DNA of 36,677 nt from a virus. The translations under genes were made by a program, and so were the position numbers. The stretch spans positions 1-36,677 of IMG/VR virus record IMGVR_UViG_3300019730_000003; one strand, 5' to 3'. The notes beneath the pieces were generated by a model, which did no database searches, was not told the DNA's origin, and was given only the letters and a program-made list of their open reading frames with translations. Below are positions 5,992-14,679 of the stretch, one piece after another; position 1 is the first letter of the stretch, and every line of letters begins with the position of its first letter.

Positions 5992-8918
5992 CACGATACC
6001 ATTTTAAAAGTGAAATCAATCTTGTTTCCAAGAGGGGCGAAGTTCTTACGTTTTATTTGATATTTTTGCGCTGAAATAGTTGATGGAGCTTGATTAGTTG
6101 TTAGTGTCACCATGTCGCCTACTTCCCAGGCTATTGTCTTCCGGTCAAGTCTTTGCTTTATCTCTTTTGGTTCTGTTGCGTATCTATTTAACAGCCGCTC
6201 TTGTAGCCTGTATTGCTGCAAACTCCCCTGATCAACAGCGCCACACATGAGTTTTTCATTTGTGCCTATTGTGTCCATAGCAACAAATAGTTGACCATCA
6301 GACGCTATAGACCACCATGACTCATCAGCCGCGCTTGCCTTTGTAGCCCAGGTTACGCCGTCAGAAGAAACCATCACCCTGTCGCCTGTCCCTGACTGCC
6401 CGACAGTCACAAAATAGCCGTTTGCAAAAACCATCTTGGCCCAATTATTGTCAGCGGCGCTTGTTCTGCTTGTCCAGGTTATTCCATCAGGGCTTGTCAT
6501 GATGCGGTTTCCGGTGCCTGATGAAGCAGACGCAGCAAACAACGTCAAATCCTCAGACCACGCTAAACCCCTCCAAGCTAAAGATGCCGCGCTTGTTCTG
6601 CTTGTCCATGTGTCACCGTCTGGGCTTGTCATAACTCCGCCAGTGTTAGCCACCGCAACAAACAAACTTGCTCCGTATTTTACAACCGACCACTGTCCGG
6701 TGACTGTTGTTGCTGCCTCTGTCCAGGTTATTCCATCGCTTGAGTACATCGCCTCGTGCGCTCCGACCTCGTTTGATATCGCAACAAATAGCCCGTTTCC
6801 ATATGTGACTGATTGCCATAGAGAATCTACTGTGTTAACGCCAGCGAGCCAGTTAATTCCATCATCTGAGTACATTACAGCGTTAGATTCGCTAACAGCG
6901 ACATACCGGCCATTTCCATAAGCGACGCCGCGCCATGTTTCATCTGCTATGCCTTCGGCAGTCTCCCAATCGTAGCCATTGTATGAATACATGATATTAT
7001 ACAAAGACCCTGAGTCACCAACAGCTACCCATTTGTCACCATATGTTATATCCCACCAGATAACGGTATCATCCGAACTTGGTAACTGTGTCCAAAGATC
7101 AAGTACACTTGATTCTGAATCTGTCCAATAGTCCTCAAATTCCCATGTAAAAACCTCGCTTGTGTCCGTTTGTGACTGCGAATCTATACCAATATAAATC
7201 GCGTCAAAAACTTCTGTTGATGTGTTAAAGTCCAACTCTACATAAGTTTTGTTTATTAGATCATCAAGCTTTGAATCGTAACTTGGTCTGTTAATATTGT
7301 CGTTTAAACTTATTGCTCCTACCGCTGCCTCGTTTGTGTCATAGAGTTTTATTTTGATCTGTCCGTTAGCTTGCGGTATAAAATAAGCGCCTAATAGAAT
7401 CCGAAGCTGGTTTATTAACTCAGAGGCTTTTTCTGCGTTCTCGCCTGCAATCGTTCGCGTAGTTATCCACCCCACGCTTGACGCTTTAACAGACTCAAAA
7501 GACCCAAAATCTATTGTTGAATCTCTGACAGATAAATAGTTTTGAAGTATATCAAGTATAACATCAGCGTGATGATCGTCACTTGCCTGTATATCTGATT
7601 GATAAGTAGGGGATGACTGTTTTCCTGATGTCGATATTTCGCGAGGTACGTCAAAATTCCAGCTTGTTGTGTTGTCCTTGATTGTAACTGAGTAATCTCT
7701 ACCGCTTAGCTGGTAGGTGTCGATAACTCCTGTATAAAAATCGATATAATCTGTTTCTGCAAACCCTGCAACATTGAACCCCATCAGAACTTTGACAGGC
7801 TTGTTTTTTACAACGATTGTGCCAAAATAGTCATCGATGTAATCTGTTTTTCCGATATTAATCGTTAACTGTCCGATTTGGCTCAATTCAAAATCATCAA
7901 TTTCAGTTGTTAATGATGATATTCTCTTGATGCTTGGCTCATATCCAAGCGGTGTTATTTGATCCTGAAAATTAATATAAGACACAAAAGACGCGCCCAT
8001 TCTTTCTAATAACGGCGTTTCGCTTTGGTCCGTCGTCGTAAAATCAGCTTTTAGTTTGTAATATCTGTACCAATCCCCGCTTGTTATTGTGTCCCCGTCA
8101 ACAACAGTTCCTATCGTTACGTTAGAAGTCACAAAATTATCTGTTGACCCATACGCGGTATAAGTCAAAGTTGTCGTGCCGTAGTCTGATGGTGTTTGGT
8201 CTACTATTTTCCATTCTCCGTCAACTGCCGGTGTTTCTCCTAAATCAATTATTTGAGATGTGATAGATCCGCTAGTGTTATAGTATATCCCTGTCAATGT
8301 TATTGTGTGATCTATCGTGCCTGTACCAACACCAGCCGACCTTACTTCTATCGAATTGAAGTCTCCAAAGCTTGTAACTGTTGCAGAGTACATCCTCAAA
8401 TAGATGCTTGCACCACCACTGAAGGATACATTGTCAGCGCTAAAATCGTATACTTCAGCCTTCCAGCTTGAGCCGGATATACTATTGCTTTGTGTGCTGC
8501 TTAACTGTGTTCCTCCTGTCGCGCGATCCCATATTTCACAATAAATAATTGCCGGTGACATTGTACCGATCTCACGACAATATAAAGTCACTGTATCTAT
8601 AGTGACGCTGCCCGAATATGGGTTGACTATCTCCTGTGATAGCGTGGAATAAAAAACAGGAGGACCAACGGCGGTTGAGGCGACCGCTCTTGAGTTTGTA
8701 CCTGTTGTTACTGATATATCTGGTATTGCGGTTTGGCTTATGACAACACTACCAGGAAACAAATCATAATCAACTTGTGTCTCTGCCGTGTTTGCTTTCC
8801 AATCTCCCTGACTACTTTGGATGCTCTCTAGCAGAGAGCTGCCAAGCTTTACTAATACACAAGGCTCACTTTTTGATTTAGCGTTTTCAGCGGCAAATTT
8901 AGGGGGGAGAGTTATCAC
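5991..8918 (-). CDS. Tail hub/tip protein with inserted seven-repeat beta-propeller
   Basis: 975 residues. Residues about 60-310 contain beta-sandwich-like sequence, including a stretch like carbohydrate-binding modules (SIYLRMYSATVTSFGDFNSIEV). Residues about 315-600 resemble tail hub or baseplate proteins (VKVLMGFNVAGFAETDYIDFYTGVID, KASELINQLRILLGAYFIPQANGQIKI). Residues 620-895 are seven WxxVxYGNGxFVAV…MYSxDGxxW-type repeats, and the hub-type strand pattern resumes at about 900-975 (QERLLNRYATEPKEIKQRLDRKTIAWEVGDMVTL). The propeller is therefore an internal insertion. It lies between the distal tail protein and the fibre, the position expected for a protein at the tail tip that meets the host surface. 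Confidence 0.8.
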   Translation of the reverse strand: MITLPPKFAAENAKSKSEPCVLVKLGSSLLESIQSSQGDWKANTAETQVDYDLFPGSVVISQTAIPDISVTTGTNSRAVASTAVGPPVFYSTLSQEIVNPYSGSVTIDTVTLYCREIGTMSPAIIYCEIWDRATGGTQLSSTQSNSISGSSWKAEVYDFSADNVSFSGGASIYLRMYSATVTSFGDFNSIEVRSAGVGTGTIDHTITLTGIYYNTSGSITSQIIDLGETPAVDGEWKIVDQTPSDYGTTTLTYTAYGSTDNFVTSNVTIGTVVDGDTITSGDWYRYYKLKADFTTTDQSETPLLERMGASFVSYINFQDQITPLGYEPSIKRISSLTTEIDDFELSQIGQLTINIGKTDYIDDYFGTIVVKNKPVKVLMGFNVAGFAETDYIDFYTGVIDTYQLSGRDYSVTIKDNTTSWNFDVPREISTSGKQSSPTYQSDIQASDDHHADVILDILQNYLSVRDSTIDFGSFESVKASSVGWITTRTIAGENAEKASELINQLRILLGAYFIPQANGQIKIKLYDTNEAAVGAISLNDNINRPSYDSKLDDLINKTYVELDFNTSTEVFDAIYIGIDSQSQTDTSEVFTWEFEDYWTDSESSVLDLWTQLPSSDDTVIWWDITYGDKWVAVGDSGSLYNIMYSYNGYDWETAEGIADETWRGVAYGNGRYVAVSESNAVMYSDDGINWLAGVNTVDSLWQSVTYGNGLFVAISNEVGAHEAMYSSDGITWTEAATTVTGQWSVVKYGASLFVAVANTGGVMTSPDGDTWTSRTSAASLAWRGLAWSEDLTLFAASASSGTGNRIMTSPDGITWTSRTSAADNNWAKMVFANGYFVTVGQSGTGDRVMVSSDGVTWATKASAADESWWSIASDGQLFVAMDTIGTNEKLMCGAVDQGSLQQYRLQERLLNRYATEPKEIKQRLDRKTIAWEVGDMVTLTTNQAPSTISAQKYQIKRKNFAPLGNKIDFTFKMVS
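6234..7061 (-). repeat. Seven propeller-blade repeats inside the tail hub gene
   Basis: The repeats begin at protein residues about 621, 662, 701, 743, 782, 826 and 868, with a period of 38-44 residues. Each has an aromatic start (W), a 'YGNG-hydrophobic-FVAV' strand pair and an 'MxSxDGxxW' turn, like BNR/sialidase-type motifs. At DNA level two blades share the 20-base string ending TTGTTCTGCTTGTCCA (near 6458-6475 and 6590-6608), so part of the array was duplicated recently. Confidence 0.85.
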
Positions 8919-9703
8919 GCTTTTCTCCCTGTCAAATTCACTGAGCAGTTTCTATATCGCCCATTGAAATCATACGGGCAATCAAAAACGCCGTCTGAGT
9001 ACATTAAATAAACCTCTGTGGGGTGGTCGTCTGAGTCCCATATTGTAAAAAAGTTTTCCCGGCCAACGTTGTTATGCCACGCCTCAAGCTTGTCATAAAT
9101 CGCTAGTTCTGCCTTATTCCACACAAATCTCTGTGTTCTTTCAGTGTATTTTGTATAAACTCCGAGCTGATAGCCTGTTTCCGATCGGTTGACATCATCC
9201 CTAATTCTTTGCGCGTTCGGATCAAATTGGGCGTTTACCCAATCAAGCTCTGTTATGTCTCCCCAATATCCAATGGTGATTTTTGGGGCTACTGTCGCGC
9301 TTTCTATTTTAATCCGCCAATACTCGCTCGATATTGTGGTAAATTCTTTAAAGTAATAGGTGTCTGATGTCGGAGTTTCGCCTGTGAATGCATCGTTTAT
9401 GTCGCTTGAAAAGTTATCATTTGAATATTGCAGAGTAACCGTTGCCCCTGCCGTATACAAATTGTGAAGCCACAAAACAAGGTAATCTGCACTTGTTGAT
9501 GTTCCTGCGCTTCCGGTGTCAGTGATATATTGAGTTGTAGTGATCAAGCTTTGATAGCAGTTACCCTCCAGGCGGTTCAGCATATTTGACACTGGATAGC
9601 TTGAATCTTCACTTGTCGCAGTCAAAGACATGGTTGACGCGTAATCATGAGCAAATTTTACTTTCGCCCATTTCGATTCTACTCCACTCGATACAATTGA
9701 CAT
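8915..9703 (-). CDS. Distal tail / minor tail protein
   Basis: 262 residues, mainly beta. The stretch YLVLWLHNLYTAGATVTLQYSNDNF and the 'EYWRIKIES' strand resemble a discoidin/carbohydrate-binding fold, and the C-terminal part (GVYTKYTERTQRFVWNKAELAIYDKLEAWHN) looks like the region after the fold in phage tail proteins downstream of the tape measure. The stop overlaps the tail hub ATG by 4 bases, and the start overlaps the tape measure stop. Position between tape measure and hub is that of a distal tail protein; the assignment rests mostly on order. Confidence 0.6.
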   Translation of the reverse strand: MSIVSSGVESKWAKVKFAHDYASTMSLTATSEDSSYPVSNMLNRLEGNCYQSLITTTQYITDTGSAGTSTSADYLVLWLHNLYTAGATVTLQYSNDNFSSDINDAFTGETPTSDTYYFKEFTTISSEYWRIKIESATVAPKITIGYWGDITELDWVNAQFDPNAQRIRDDVNRSETGYQLGVYTKYTERTQRFVWNKAELAIYDKLEAWHNNVGRENFFTIWDSDDHPTEVYLMYSDGVFDCPYDFNGRYRNCSVNLTGRKA

Positions 9704-11484
9704 TAGAAAGTTGTTTGAATGTTACGTCTATTTGCCCGTCTAAAAGCCGGGATAATTTCATCTTCTGCTAATTGGTCCCAATCTTCTGTACCCATTGGGT
9801 TGTTTATGATAACTGTCACGGCTTGCTCCCTTGGCTGCTCTGCCGTTGCTGTTTCAATTGGAACTGCTGAGGTAACAGGAGCAGTTGAGCCGCCAGCACC
9901 AGCCCCGATTGAACCAGTTGATCCGCCACCTTCAAAACTCTGGCTTGATATAACCGCTATCTGTGCCAAACCAGCCGCAACAACAAGACCGGCAACTACT
10001 GTTGAATAAGGGAAAGGGTAATCTTTTAAAGCCTTTGTCGCCCCTGTGTAGGTGTTGATCGTAGCCTCTGCTATGCTTGCGACTTTCAAAGCGTCAAAAA
10101 GGCTTTTGTTTTCGCCTAGTGCTAACTGGTTTAGGTTTTGCAACAAAGAAACAGCATTACTTGCCCCTTGCGAAACAGCTTGTAATTTTAATCGCTCGTT
10201 TGTCTGTGTCGCTTTTAAATCGTCTTTCCTGCGCTGCTCTTCTGCCGCTGACCGGTCGAGCATTAATAAGCCGATTCTTTCATTCTGCATCTGAACAGCT
10301 TCGTATTCCATGTCATACGCAAGCATATATTGTTCAATCTCTGCATCAATATCGTTTTGTCTTAGTTCTCTGTTTGCTTCTGCGTTTTGGCGTTCTATGC
10401 TTGTTAGCTGTGCCTGTAGTTCTATTTCTGATTGTAGCAATTGAGCGTCTAAGTCCCTCTTGTCTTGTAACTGTTGTTCTACTAATTGCTCTCTAAGTGC
10501 AACGTCACCCCGCGCGCCTGGAATCCTGAAAGATGGGGCTCTTTCCTCTGCTTCTTGCTTTTCTTTTATCGCTTTGATCTCTTGTTTCAAACTTTCGATC
10601 CGGCTTTTGCTTAGTCCGATAGCTCGCCGGGTTTCGTTTCCGGCAAAGACATTTACAAGCCAGCTTGATCTTGTTTGTGCTTCAAGCTCTTTTAATGCTT
10701 CTGTTTCTTTTTCTAGCTCTTCTGTGAGAGCTGATAGATTAGCTTCTTGCTCGGTGACAACTATTTGTTGATCTTTAAAGATATCAAAAAAAGCATTCGC
10801 GACAGGGATTAATTGATTTCCGATCTCGACCCGCAACCCTTCAGCCGCCGCTTTCATAGCGTTCATATTGTCTTGAAACTCTTTGGCCGCCTTTGCTTGT
10901 TCCTCTGTGACTGCGTTAGAATAAGCGTCTGTCTCTTCTGTCAGTGCTGCAATAGCGTCTTTTTGTTCCAGTAAAACAGGGAGTAATTCTGTTCCTGCAT
11001 CAGAAAACAATTCATCGGCTATTGCTGTTCGTAGCGCTGCATTTTCGAGCTTGTTTAAAGCTGCTGTTACTTCGATGAATACTTGGGTTGTGTCTCTTAG
11101 GTTGCCTTCTGAGTCTTCAAACTGAACGCCTAGATGTTTGACATTCTCAGCAAAAGCCCCGGTTCCGTCTTGGGCCTCTTTCATTTTGACGTTGAGTTCT
11201 TTCAGAACGTCGAACATCTGCTCAATGTTCCCGCCTGCTTCTGCTGTTATCGTTCGAAGTTTGGAAAGTTCACGGACATTTACCCCGGTTATTTGTGACC
11301 ACTTCAAAAGCTCAGCGCTCACCGTTGCCGCTTCATTTGTGAGGGATACCATTGTGGCACCAATGGCAGCGAGTGAACCAGAAACAGCAACGGCGGCTTT
11401 TGCAAAATTGCCCTCCATCTGTGCCAATGTCGAGCTGTAAAGGTCTTCAGCTTTAATCTTAATATTCAGAGTGTCTTCAGACAT
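9703..11484 (-). CDS. Tape measure protein
   Basis: 593 residues. The N-terminus (SSTLAQMEGNFAKAAVAVSGSLAAIGATM), the segment 'ELLKWSQITGVNVRELSKLRTIT', and a long Gln/Glu/Ala coiled coil at about residues 230-430 are typical of siphophage tape measures. A hydrophobic segment at about residues 470-520 (ATINTYTGATKALKDYPFPYSTVVAGLVVAAGLAQIAVI) matches the usual C-terminal membrane-interacting region. It sets tail length inside the tube and is ejected with the DNA. At this size the tail should be short for a siphovirus. AAGGGATA precedes the ATG. It follows the frameshifted chaperone genes, as in lambda gpH. Confidence 0.9.
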   Translation of the reverse strand: MSEDTLNIKIKAEDLYSSTLAQMEGNFAKAAVAVSGSLAAIGATMVSLTNEAATVSAELLKWSQITGVNVRELSKLRTITAEAGGNIEQMFDVLKELNVKMKEAQDGTGAFAENVKHLGVQFEDSEGNLRDTTQVFIEVTAALNKLENAALRTAIADELFSDAGTELLPVLLEQKDAIAALTEETDAYSNAVTEEQAKAAKEFQDNMNAMKAAAEGLRVEIGNQLIPVANAFFDIFKDQQIVVTEQEANLSALTEELEKETEALKELEAQTRSSWLVNVFAGNETRRAIGLSKSRIESLKQEIKAIKEKQEAEERAPSFRIPGARGDVALREQLVEQQLQDKRDLDAQLLQSEIELQAQLTSIERQNAEANRELRQNDIDAEIEQYMLAYDMEYEAVQMQNERIGLLMLDRSAAEEQRRKDDLKATQTNERLKLQAVSQGASNAVSLLQNLNQLALGENKSLFDALKVASIAEATINTYTGATKALKDYPFPYSTVVAGLVVAAGLAQIAVISSQSFEGGGSTGSIGAGAGGSTAPVTSAVPIETATAEQPREQAVTVIINNPMGTEDWDQLAEDEIIPAFRRANRRNIQTTF

Positions 11485-11875
11485 TATCCCTTATATTTGC
11501 AAGTTTTTCATGTTTATAAATTTGTATCGCCTCAAGCCACCATTTCGGCTGATCTAACCAAGTCCCTTGAAAGATCCTTGTCGGGTTTTCTTCTATAAAA
11601 AGCAGTTCCAAGATCTTGTAAGTATCCGCCGTGATCCAGGTCAACGGGCACTCGTAGAGTTTAAGCTCTCCTAGTTTCCAAACGGTTGTCGGGAACTTGC
11701 CGTTTCTTGTTTTAAACTTGTCTTTTATGTCCTGCATTGCCCATTCTGAGATCTCTCCCATATGGGCCGGATCAATTAATCCTTTTTTGTTTTTACAGTT
11801 CCTTTCTTTCCTTTTGTCGCACTCTTCGCAGTTGAAAGGAGGGGGGCTTTTTGATTTTTGGAAAGAGTATCGGAG
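11477..11875 (-). CDS. Tail assembly chaperone, downstream part (gpGT-type extension)
   Basis: This frame is open from the slippery site at 11881-11875 to the stop at 11477. After the -1 shift the first 38 codons read LRYSFQKSKSPPPFNCEECD…GLIDPAH and run without a stop into MGEISEWAMQD…, which could also start alone at the ATG at 11761 (no clear ribosome site). The CxxC…C cluster (FNCEECDKRKERNC) sits in the extension. The fused product has 127 + 38 + 94 = 259 residues. By analogy with lambda gpGT it would bind the tape measure during tail assembly. The stop overlaps the tape measure start by 8 bases. Confidence 0.8.
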   Translation of the reverse strand, partial: LRYSFQKSKSPPPFNCEECDKRKERNCKNKKGLIDPAHMGEISEWAMQDIKDKFKTRNGKFPTTVWKLGELKLYECPLTWITADTYKILELLFIEENPTRIFQGTWLDQPKWWLEAIQIYKHEKLANIRDNV

Positions 11876-12255
11876 CCCCCCAATAAGTTTTTTCTTTGCC
11901 CTTTTGTGAGCAGGCTATGGCTTACCATAACCGTTATAATTTCCTTTCTGAGCGTTATATCTATTGAGTCATAAAAAACACCAACATCATTTATTTGATT
12001 TCCGTCATCATCAAGAAAATTCTCAACTTTCGTCACCTGTCCCAAAAACATCGCTTTGTCATGAGCCGCGCTCGCCTGCGCTTTCTTTTCTTCGCTCGCG
12101 ATGTTTCCGACCTCTATTTGCAGTCTTGAAAAATATTCGTCGTGCAAAACAGCCGGGACATATTTAATCCAGACGGTCAAGGGATCTTCGACACCCCGTT
12201 GTGAAATCGGGACATATGAAACGGGCTTGTCTTTGTTTAGCTGTATAAGTGCCAT
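11776..12255 (-). CDS. Tail assembly chaperone, upstream part (gpG-type)
   Basis: 159 residues when read without frameshift. The N-terminal 120 residues are alpha/beta with a helical middle (FSRLQIEVGNIASEEKKAQASAAHDKAM). The last 32 residues are Lys/Ser/Thr-rich, low complexity, and replaced in the frameshift product. AAAGGTATA precedes the ATG. It lies between the tail tube protein and tape measure genes, the fixed place of lambda G. Its length and position match the unshifted product of a G/GT pair. Confidence 0.8.
   Translation of the reverse strand: MALIQLNKDKPVSYVPISQRGVEDPLTVWIKYVPAVLHDEYFSRLQIEVGNIASEEKKAQASAAHDKAMFLGQVTKVENFLDDDGNQINDVGVFYDSIDITLRKEIITVMVSHSLLTKGQRKNLLGGSDTLSKNQKAPLLSTAKSATKGKKGTVKTKKD
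11875..11881 (-). promoter_or_regulatory. Programmed -1 ribosomal frameshift site (G GGG GGC)
   Basis: In the chaperone frame the codons are TTG GGG GGC at Leu125-Gly126-Gly127, giving a heptamer of the form X XXY YYZ. A -1 slip keeps cognate pairing at all positions but the last. The -1 frame then has no stop for 133 codons and enters the downstream gene in phase (11875 minus 11761 is 114, or 38 codons). An inverted repeat, GGGGGGCT with AGCCCCCC, starts at the slip site and closes about 27 bases later, and could be part of the stimulating structure. Confidence 0.85.
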
Positions 12256-12268
12256 TATACCTTTTTGG

Positions 12269-13360
12269 TTAAACCGCTGATGCGGTGTTTTTCAGCATGA
12301 TTCCGACCAGATACTCAGTAGTAGCTGTGTCGAAATCGGCTTCGTAATTGAGAGTGATTGATGGATCGGTTTCAAGACTGAATTCTGGTGATCCGCCCAT
12401 CCTTTGCATAACAGGGAGATCGATATAGAGCTGATGATTGTCACCTGTTCCCGCTGTTGTGCCTGTGTCGTAGTGAAAGAAAAAGTTAGTCTGACTATTA
12501 GCAGCATACCAAGCGTTCAATTCATCGACTGAAGAGAAACCGCTCGCCGGGTCTGTGTAATCAATCTTAAAGGAAAGGGTTGCTTTGAACTTTCCATAGT
12601 TTGATTTCGTCGGGTAGTCTGCGCCGCACAATTGCAGATTATCAGTTAAGCCGTTTTCAATCGTCAAAGTGTAATTGTCAGGACAAAATGACGTTGCTGA
12701 TCCAAATAAAAAATCTGTATAGTTTGGTGCTGTACCTGTTCTAGTTATCGTTCCGTAATAACAAGTAAGATCAGCATAATCACAGCGTAGGTTTTCAGCC
12801 GGAAAAGTTGGAGTTGCGATTGCTGTCCCTGATGCGACTTTCTTTTGGCCCATGAATTGAGCCGATACTTTTAATAGTTGCCCGACTTCTTGAGTAAAAG
12901 TAAGAGATGATATTCTCCCCCCTTCCCAGGCGTTATTTTTAACTGTGTCGCCTTCAGATGCATTCATGTTGTTGGTCAGCGCCTTAGTGCCTAAGTTTGA
13001 TGCATCATAGGGATTGTAAACCGGGTAAAGCATGTGGTAATACTGTCCGGTTGACCCGTTTTGAGCGCTCGTTGCTTTTCCGAAAAAATGTTTTAACAAT
13101 GTTCCGACCATTCCCGCTGTCGATCCGGCTTCAGTAAAAAAATTAAACTCCATTGGCCAAGACCACTTTTGGGATAAACGCCGCATTGCGATATCTCCAA
13201 GGCTTGACTCCTCGCCTCTGAATTCTCCGCGCCTTTCGTCGCTTGGTTCGTAACTCGGGAAAGCTGAACTTGTCAGAGGGATAAAACCCACGGTTGAACT
13301 TTCTGCCGTCCCTCTAGTGGCTTCTTCGCCTATAGCACAATAAAGTTTATTTGCTGACAT
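12269..13360 (-). CDS. Major tail (tube) protein
   Basis: 363 residues, beta-rich. The opening MSANKLYCAIGEEATRGTAESSTVGFIPLT and 'RRGEFRGEESSLGD' are typical of phage tail tube proteins of this gene order, as is the ending with 'LPVMQRMGGSPEFSLETDPSITLNYEADFDTATTEYLVGIML'. It would form the stacked hexameric tube. AAGGTG lies 5 bases before the ATG, inside the end of the upstream 57-residue gene. It is larger than lambda gpV, and an extra beta domain in the middle (about 180-260) is possible. Confidence 0.85.
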   Translation of the reverse strand: MSANKLYCAIGEEATRGTAESSTVGFIPLTSSAFPSYEPSDERRGEFRGEESSLGDIAMRRLSQKWSWPMEFNFFTEAGSTAGMVGTLLKHFFGKATSAQNGSTGQYYHMLYPVYNPYDASNLGTKALTNNMNASEGDTVKNNAWEGGRISSLTFTQEVGQLLKVSAQFMGQKKVASGTAIATPTFPAENLRCDYADLTCYYGTITRTGTAPNYTDFLFGSATSFCPDNYTLTIENGLTDNLQLCGADYPTKSNYGKFKATLSFKIDYTDPASGFSSVDELNAWYAANSQTNFFFHYDTGTTAGTGDNHQLYIDLPVMQRMGGSPEFSLETDPSITLNYEADFDTATTEYLVGIMLKNTASAV

Positions 13361-13520
13361 CTTTCACCTTTTTCTTAGTTTTCGGGTTAACTTCTTTTGC
13401 AATTCCACGGTCAATCAAATCCTTAGCAACCGCTTCTTTTAAAGAGATTTCTTGGCCTGCCTCGGCTTCACCAAATGAGCCGGATTGGTCAACTTCGAAT
13501 TTAACAAGTAACCGTTTCAT
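13347..13520 (-). CDS. Small hypothetical protein before tail tube, 57 residues
   Basis: Read directly: MKRLLVKFEVDQSGSFGEAE… ending …KTKKKVKDVSK. The ATG at 13520 has GAGGT 6 bases upstream. The gene overlaps the stop of the tail terminator candidate (13501) by 20 bases and the tail tube start (13360) by 14, which indicates coupled translation. The pattern 'V…G…ISLKEAVAKDLIDRGIAKEV' followed by a Lys-rich tail resembles many tiny phage virion-region proteins of unknown function. Confidence 0.75.
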   Translation of the reverse strand: MKRLLVKFEVDQSGSFGEAEAGQEISLKEAVAKDLIDRGIAKEVNPKTKKKVKDVSK

Positions 13521-13947
13521 CTGCGTACCTCGTTACAAGTGCATAATTTACAACGGAGTATGATCCATCATATTCTATCTGTTCACTTCCAAGCGAAGGA
13601 TGCAAAACAACTCTGACTAGTTTGTCAGTATCGTTTATATTTGGGAGTGTAAGGTTTGCCCTCAGTTGCTCCTTCCAATACAATTGCTGATCCCTTGACT
13701 CACCCGCCGTATTTTTTAGAAAGCCCACTTTAATATTAAAAGTAAGCTCTGCAAGGTTTTTACTTTGCCCGGTTACGTCTTCAAATCCAAATCCGGTGAA
13801 AAGCAATTGCACTAAAGCATCATCGCCCCAGTCTATTTGGTCAATCTCTGATAGATCTTCAAGCTTCAGCCCAATTCCAACCAATATATCTTCTATCTTT
13901 TGGATTATGTCTGTTGCTAGTCCTGAGTTTGTTGATACAATGCTCAT
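13501..13947 (-). CDS. Tail terminator / tail completion protein candidate
   Basis: 148 residues, alpha/beta. It has an N-terminal helix (SGLATDIIQKIEDILVG), then 'IDWGDDALVQLLFTGFGFEDVTG' and beta strands 'AELTFNIKVGFLK', ending in 'DGSYSVVNYALVTRYADETV'. I do not see a diagnostic motif. The position between the head-tail joining gene and the tail tube gene is that of lambda gpU/gpZ-type tail completion proteins. The start overlaps the upstream stop by 4 bases. Confidence 0.55.
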   Translation of the reverse strand: MSIVSTNSGLATDIIQKIEDILVGIGLKLEDLSEIDQIDWGDDALVQLLFTGFGFEDVTGQSKNLAELTFNIKVGFLKNTAGESRDQQLYWKEQLRANLTLPNINDTDKLVRVVLHPSLGSEQIEYDGSYSVVNYALVTRYADETVTC

Positions 13948-14261
13948 TGTCGCCTAAGTCCTAATCTTATCATGTTGTTGGATGTCGAGCTTGGGACTAC
14001 TTTAACAACGTACACATCCCCGTTTACCTCGATTGTGTCTTTTTGCCTAACCCCTGAAACGTCTGATAGCGAACAGACAAAAACGGCATCTGTCTGCCCT
14101 TCTGTTGATCCGTCATACGGATTAATTACTAAGTTAACATCGTCAAAAACACCATTTACCGTAGTTGCAGAGCCGCCGCTTGGAGTCCAGGTTGCCACAT
14201 ATCCAAATTCGTCGGTATTTGTAAAGATCGGTAAATCGCTTTCTAAGAAAGATCCTGGCAT
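13944..14261 (-). CDS. Head-tail joining protein (lambda gpFII-like)
   Basis: 105 residues, beta-rich. The pattern 'FGYVATWTPSGGSATTVNGVFDD' near the N-terminus, the middle 'GQTDAVFVCSLSDVSGVRQKDTIEVNGDVYVVKVVPSSTSNNMIRLGLRR' and the small size match the FII/head-tail joining family, whose members carry 'D.v.v.g..Y.V..v.pd..G...l.L'. It would sit at the head-tail interface. GGGAGG lies about 12 bases upstream of the ATG. Only one base is shared with the neighbouring gene at 14261. Confidence 0.7.
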   Translation of the reverse strand: MPGSFLESDLPIFTNTDEFGYVATWTPSGGSATTVNGVFDDVNLVINPYDGSTEGQTDAVFVCSLSDVSGVRQKDTIEVNGDVYVVKVVPSSTSNNMIRLGLRRQ

Positions 14262-14677
14262 TATATATAATACCTCCCGCTTATTTTGCCCCCAAATGTT
14301 GCACCACCGTTTTCCCCGGTAAAATCTGATACTGTATAAATTGTCTTGACGTTCAGTTTAACAACCTGCGACCCTGGCTCTATTTCGCCAAAAAAGTCTA
14401 ACGTGTTTTCAGGAATATCCGAAAATAAAGTAGGAATAAATTCTACTATATATTTTTTGTTTGCTGTTGAGTTGCTAAGAAAAGGGAGCGATAGCTCAAT
14501 TTGGTCGCTTGTAGCTGTCGCTGTTGTTAGCGAAAGTTCTATATAGAAGTCTACCATTGACCCGGTTTTGTCGCTAAATCCTATCTGTGTCGCGTATGTG
14601 ATGCCAGTAAAACCAGATGAGGCAACCGGTGTGTAGGATTCAGAAATTGTCTGTGGTATAAACCCACCTATTCTCAT
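14261..14677 (-). CDS. Hypothetical beta-rich virion-region protein (starts MRIG)
   Basis: 138 residues, rich in Thr, Ser and Gly, with an all-beta look. It begins MRIGGFIPQ and ends GGKISGRYYI. Two nearby proteins (starts at 15548 and 16033) also begin MKIG/MRIG, and the 15548 product ends in a similar way (IEGHYYA), so they may be related by old duplication. GGAGGG precedes the start by about 9 bases. A capsid decoration, head fibre or connector role fits the location between major capsid and head-tail joining genes. Confidence 0.65.
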   Translation of the reverse strand: MRIGGFIPQTISESYTPVASSGFTGITYATQIGFSDKTGSMVDFYIELSLTTATATSDQIELSLPFLSNSTANKKYIVEFIPTLFSDIPENTLDFFGEIEPGSQVVKLNVKTIYTVSDFTGENGGATFGGKISGRYYI

Positions 14678-14679
14678 TT

